Under the pieces are notes generated by a model. That model ran no database searches. It was not told the origin of the DNA and saw nothing but the letters and a program-made list of their open reading frames with translations. From Lutraria lutraria (taxonomy: Eukaryota > Mollusca > Bivalvia > Venerida > Mactridae): 64,000 nt of DNA. The stretch lies in contig OZ026848.1 of assembly GCA_964023205.1 (NCBI GenBank), positions 27,329,912 through 27,393,911 of the forward strand, read 5' to 3'. Below, piece after piece: positions 58,818 to 64,000 of this stretch (its first letter is position 1; each line of letters starts with the position of its first letter). Both the position numbers and the translations under genes were made by a program.

Positions 58818-58893
58818 CGAAGGTTCAACGCAACAGTGTCGTAACTCATATGGAAATAAGAACAAGTTACGACAGTGTTGCGCTGAGCCCTCG
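58818..58893. repeat. Palindromic hairpin element, copy 2
   Basis: The left arm GGTTCAACGCAACAGTGTCG with TAACT, and the right arm AGTTACGACAGTGTTGCG with CTGAGCCC, pair almost fully around CATATGGAAATAAGAACA. It is the same element as 53921-53994, inverted. Confidence 0.8.
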
Positions 58894-59116
58894 ACATACA
58901 CACATATCTCCTCAATAGCTATCATAATCATATAATTTAATCTGCAATACTTTGATCAGTTTGAAAAAAATTGTTTTACGCCTATTTTCAACAATATTTA
59001 AGTTATATACAGGCAAGCATTTAAACTAACCAGTCTTCCCGAATTCTGTCATAGATGTATAATCAAATAATTATATAATAGATTTATAGAATTCATTCTT
59101 TCTACAAAGTTCAAAT

Positions 59117-59394
59117 GGGGTGATCGTCTAGTGGTAACGTGCCGGACTACATAACTACAAAAGGTCTTCAATATTTTAGGCACGCTTTTCCAGTGTCCCA
59201 ACCGCACCTACAGAGCCAAGTACTGTGTTAAGAAAATCGCAGGAAGCAGGTGCAGAGGTGTGTTAATTGGTGCTTTACACTGAGCCTAATAAAGAACTAG
59301 GAAAAACTATTAAAAAAGAGTAGAGATATAAAAGCTCAGAAATGACCAAAACTGTCGACTGGGCCGTTAAACAACAGAATTATAATCCAAACAA
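59117..59394 (+). mobile_element. tRNA-derived SINE, family D, fullest copy
   Basis: The head is tRNA-like: TGATCGTCTAGTGGTAACGT, then GCCGGACTA. A box B is not clear, because the sequence after the anticodon-like region has drifted. The body has CAGAGCCAAGTACTGTGTTA and GGTGCTTTACACTGAGCC, and the tail is GGGCCGTTAAACAACAG. Other copies: 8612-8840 (-), 16205-16465 (-), 18474-18616 (+), 52333-52498 (+). Confidence 0.7.
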
Positions 59395-59799
59395 TTTCAA
59401 AATTCAACCTATAACTTACAGTCTTTATGAATTTAATTCTTGATAAACTGAGTTGAAAAACATTTTTATTTTAAATGTCTTTCTATATTTTCATATTAAA
59501 GAGGAGAATTTGAACCTCTAAATTGAAGTGTACGACTTGTTTTTGTATACATTAAAATTCTGCTTACCTCAGATTTTAAATTTATCAGCAGGGGACAATA
59601 ATTACACGGTGTTTAAAATTGAACTAAAGTCTTTCTTCTGTAAAGATATTATTCAATTTTACAATCTTTAAAAATCTTTGTACACACTTCTATACTCTTA
59701 TACAGATTTCAGTGGGTGGGTGGAGAATTTGTTTAACACTTATGTCAATCTGGCAAGTTTTATATCACTAGAAAGTATAATGAATGCTTATTTGAACAG

Positions 59800-59945
59800 T
59801 TAATCCTCAGATAATGGCCACCTGAACATAAAAGCCATCTTGAATACATAATACCTCTATTTAGCATACATTCATTATATAACGCACTAAATAAACCTTT
59901 AAATAAAGGCCGTCTGTGAATAGTGTGTTAATACAGGTCGTATTT
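59800..59945. mobile_element. MITE family 1, diverged fragments
   Basis: AATGGCCACCTGAACATAAA, and later AAACCTTTAAATAAAGGCCG followed by TCTGTGAAT, are recognisable family 1 phrases. The terminal repeats are eroded. Confidence 0.45.
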
Positions 59946-60109
59946 TGACTCTGCCTTCACTGGACTTGTTTACTGAAATTATTTCATAAAAGAGCCAGTC
60001 TCCCTTATTTAGGAAAATCTTAAATATCTCCTTTCCATTTCTTTATTTTACAGTACCATTTCAAACAGTGCATTACTAGAAAATTTCCTGCTAATCCTTC
60101 ACAATTTTT

Positions 60110-60290
60110 ATACGCCCATTTAAAAAACGGGTTGTATTATGGGAACTACCGTGGTGGGTGGGGCGTTCAAAACGTTGTCTGTTCTCTAATTCAAACAATT
60201 TTATTTTGGATCCTCACCAAACTTGATAGTTTATGGCCACAAGATCTCGGTCAAGTTCGATAACCAGCCCAATCGGCCGAGAAAAAATCG
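60110..60290 (+). repeat. Dispersed repeat, copy of 11871-12076
   Basis: TTTTTATACGCCCATTTAAA, GTTGTATTATGGGAAC, TTTTATTTTGGATCCTCACC and AAGATCTCGGTCAAGTT match the copy near 11871. Followed by AATCGGCCGAGAAAAAATCG. Class unknown. Confidence 0.7.
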
Positions 60291-60299
60291 GCTGAAAAT

Positions 60300-63200
60300 T
60301 TGACAAAATAATGTATTACTTTGTGATCTTACAATTTCTCCATACACCACCATTATTTCTACACAAAATTTCTTACTGTAATAAACATGTTCTTTATTTT
60401 CAGATATTTGTATGCAATTTCTTCATAAAACAATTTGTAAGCAATTTCTTAATATTTGTATGCACTTTTACTTAACTCCGGTTTGCACACATTTGTCAAT
60501 ATACATATAAAAACCTAAAGTTTGTAAATGGAAAATGTCGTGGTTTACTTTTTTACAAAATCTAAATAACCACATGATTATAGCAAAATTTGTACATTGT
60601 ATACACAACAATTAGTTAAATATCCATCTACAATATAGTTGAAATTTCTTCGTGTTTACATTAAAAAAAGTATTGAATAAACTGGTATACAATGGCATAA
60701 TGACCTCACCAAAATAATTGTTATTTATATATACTGTAACAAAATTGCTCAGTAGAAATTTATATAATGCAGTAGGGTTCAATGCCCCTGAGTGAAGATA
60801 GAAATGAACAAAGAATTATTTGTCATATGATAGTCTAGTAAGTAACGTGATACTGTTAATTTTTGTCACAGTTTTGTTGGATATGTCAACTTGTGCCAAA
60901 TTCCACCTAAACTATTCTCAGAGCATGTGCCACATAATCACAAATATTCATTAACAGCACTAAGGTTTGCAATTTTAGTTTAGTCCAGTTATCCTAAAAA
61001 TAGATGACTATTAAACCAAACACTGTGATTCAGGAAACAATTTTCATTTAATAAAATTTTTGTTTTGTTGTTGTTGGTTTGATGCTGCAAAAATAACCCC
61101 AGGGTCCATTATGGCGACTTATAACTATAAACACTGTGGAGGAAGAGCTCTCCAGTCAGGAGTTCAAGTCTCCATTTCATAATCAGAATACTTTTATTGA
61201 AAAGATAGCAGCATATTATATCATAGTATTTAATGCTTAGTTATGTATTCAGATCAATTTTATAAAAATTATGTTGATAGATTAAATTAAAGTTTGATAT
61301 GGCATAGAAAATCATTGTACCGGTAATTATGACTAATAAACATTAAGAAATAAATAGATTCGAGCTTGTAAAGAATGATATAAATCATAAATTACTAGAG
61401 TAAAATCTATAAAATCACATTTTCAGACATTCAGAAAGTGAAAATTAATGCCAACGTAAAAGCGGTAATCATAATATATAACTGAGTACTTCAACCAATT
61501 TACAAATCAAAGAAGATTTTCAACACTACAGGTTCTCAATCGCCCCTAATAGTTTAATTACAGCTAAAAAATATGTCATCTTCTCACGATCTCTATTATA
61601 TGTAACACGATTTAATCGAAATTTGATTAGTTCAATGTAAACTAAAACCCCATACACAAGAAAAAGCTGACAAAAGCAACAACCCTCGTAATTAACTGGG
61701 TACAAAAGAAATTCCTATCAAATGATAGTTATTATGTAATTACGTACACCAGTCACGTTATATTTCATTATACTGCGTCTTTTCAATTGAAAGACAGCTA
61801 TAGACTACCATGACCTTAAACAGTCGTCGACGCACGCCAATAAATCATTGTTAAATTTCAAACCACTCTGTGAAGTGAATTTCACGTCAACAAAAGGACT
61901 CAATGCATATTCAAAGTAATTTGTACCAAAAACACATCATCATATTATCTATATTTATACATGTAATAAGCATCGCTTACTTCAAACATCAATCTGGCGC
62001 TAATAACATGTGTTTCAAAGCCTTAGAACTGAATTGAGTGATACATAAAAAAGAGTGATTGTGAGAGGCCAACCGAAAAGTAAAATGACTGAGTTGCATG
62101 AAAAAGGCTTATGAGTGTCAAAGATACATTTGTAAGTGACCACTATCATCATGTTTATTAATTTGTTTGTGAGTGATTTACAGCGACTGTTTATAGTGCT
62201 TGTTGACAATAGCGACTATATTGATTATTATACATGATGCTGTATGTAACAGACATTACGCAAGGTGCTTAGTAAGTGATCTAATTAGTATGACTGTATC
62301 TGATTGTAACTAATGAGTACATGACTTACATATTCTTTACATATCATTTAAGAAATTATTGGTGATTGCTGAATCACCTTTGTGGGATCATTATTGAATA
62401 GCTTTTGTGAGGGACATAATTGTACATCAAGCACAGAAAATATATTTTTGAATAGTCAGCGATGAAAAATAAAGATAAATAATACTATCATGTCACAAGA
62501 GTTTAAACTTCATAAAACCATGTGCATCTTTTTGTTAATGTAAGATTATCACACCTTGCCAAATATTTATTGTATTAGTCATCATCTTATATAGTAACAA
62601 CATCACAACATGAGTTATATATCTGTACAAATAGGAGATGGACTGATATGAAAATGTAGATACTGAGATATATATATAGTGATAAACATAACAGAAATTA
62701 TCATATGAATACATAATAATGTTGACTAATGCTTTTTAGGAGCATATTAAAAAGGACCCTTGCCTATCAAAACCACTCAATATTAAACACAATATTATAA
62801 CCAAACAAAGAAGTTTTTTTTATAAGTACATACTAAAAACAAGGAGTGGGTTGTTTATATTGGTAAAACACAATCCTTAATAACAATTTAAATACCTGCG
62901 GAATTATAATGATTATAATTTCAAACAATAATAATTTTATAAGATTTATGATTGATAACATTATGGCAATAAAAATTGTTTCATCTGCGTTTAACAAACT
63001 GACAAAAAAATTGGGAGTTCAGGATTTTTGTGAGTACAGAAAAAGAAAATGATTGAGCACAGAAACTGGAGCATCTGCTCTAAGTCTACGTCTTAAACCT
63101 GACCAATGGGAAGCTTGGTGCATTCTGAGATAAGTGTGTAGGCCCTTTTAAAATGGAATTCATGAAAACATGAACTTTTACTGAACTGTTCTTGCATATC

Positions 63201-64000
63201 TCATGAATGGTCATGAATAGGTCATGAAGTTTGACTGGGGAAGCTTTTACACTACATGAGCACTTGAAGATCAAAGGTTTTACAACCTTGATCAAAACAA
63301 GCCACAGAACTTAAGGACATATGATTGGCTGTTTTGAAAGTAGTCTTAATATTGACCAATGGCAAGGCTATATTTCAAGACTGGTCTCTTTACTTAGTTC
63401 TTCGCTAAAAGTGAAACTCAAGAGAAGTTTGATGCATACCTACACCTATTACAACTCACTAACAGGAGTTAATTTGAAATGCCTGCCAAGTTTCATTAGA
63501 AATTCCTCATAATAACTTTGATAATGACAAAACCAATTTGTATAAATGATCAGGCATGTGTGCATACATTTGATGCATCAGTTTTTGTCACATTTTCATG
63601 AAGCACACGATTCTGCACATCTTGCAAATCATAGCATGCAAGTAGTGGGGTATGGATTAGGATGTGAGTTCAGGTATATTTTGGGATATGTGATATTTTT
63701 TGTCGAAATTTATTCCAGGAGTAACTTCATTCTGGGGAATTCCTGTACAACGGAGTAGATGTTACTATGTTTGTTTTTCTAGCTCGGCAGCAGTTTTAGA
63801 ATGATTATAAGTACCCGCAGCTATTTAGAAAAGCAATTACATTTTTATCTATCTTCACCTGAAAGTTGAGTTTGAGCTAAAAACACCATACATCATAAGA
63901 TCTGTATTTAATAGAAAGTACTTTTATAGCAGAGATGCTGTAAGATATAACAAGTAACTTATCTCCATGTTACCTCACATGATCTTTTGTTGAATTACAT
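60300..64000. other. AT-rich DNA, no gene recognised
   Basis: No exon of either recognised gene and no protein-like frame was seen. Bases 63100-63370 hold three CCAAT/ATTGG boxes (near 63100, 63325 and 63354) in a less AT-rich patch with several GTCATGAAT-type phrases. This could be regulatory or chance. The short ORFs at 63086-63758 show no family. Confidence 0.45.

Overview
The window looks like nuclear DNA of an invertebrate animal, most probably a bivalve mollusc. It is AT-rich, has short exons with GT/AG introns, and is crowded with SINEs, short inverted-repeat elements and satellites. Several dispersed repeats carry phrases I associate with bivalve genomes, such as a GGTCAAGGTCAC-bearing repeat and an ACGGGTCGTATTATGGGA-type repeat. 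I cannot name the species. There is no sign of bacterial or organellar sequence.

Two conserved genes are recognisable exon by exon. (1) MINDY3, a Lys48-chain deubiquitinase, lies on the + strand. Eleven coding exons run from 769 to the stop codon at 9771; about 36 N-terminal residues lie off the left edge. (2) A death-associated-protein-kinase-related kinase of the STK17/DRAK family lies on the - strand. Five coding exons run from 52741 down to the stop codon at 46040; the first coding exon was not found in the window. A third possible gene is an intronless 176-codon ORF at 17484-18014 with no family I recognise.

Layout. 1-10.8 kb: MINDY3, with several small transposons in its introns. 10.8-17.1 kb: intergenic DNA with SINEs and MITE-like elements. 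17.1-18.4 kb: the unknown ORF, preceded by a cluster of CRE-like sites. 19.4-21.3 kb: a 48-53 bp minisatellite. 21.8-24.1 kb: a different array, in which a core of about 45 bp stays conserved while its spacers drift. 24.1-28.9 kb: AT-rich DNA, three SINEs, and a TTAA-flanked MITE inserted into one SINE. 29.0-31.4 kb: tandem copies of an exon-like unit, one interrupted by a 5'-truncated LINE. 32.3-39.3 kb: a satellite complex of related 30, 31, 34 and 26 bp units, most carrying an AP-1 (TGAGTCA) or CRE-like (GACGTCA) core, and split by a decayed Gypsy integrase fragment. 39.3-46.0 kb: AT-rich intergenic DNA and the probable 3' UTR of the kinase. 46.0-52.7 kb: the kinase gene. 52.7-64 kb: probably its first intron or upstream DNA, with a 554 bp foldback element and paired palindromes.

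The two known genes show no operon-like relation: they face each other about 36 kb apart. The unusual material is the repeat architecture, especially the bZIP-site satellite and the core-conserved array, and the DLG motif plus long acidic tail of the kinase. Exon boundaries come from reading-frame continuity, GT/AG sites and remembered family sequence. Repeat ends are approximate unless target-site duplications are given.
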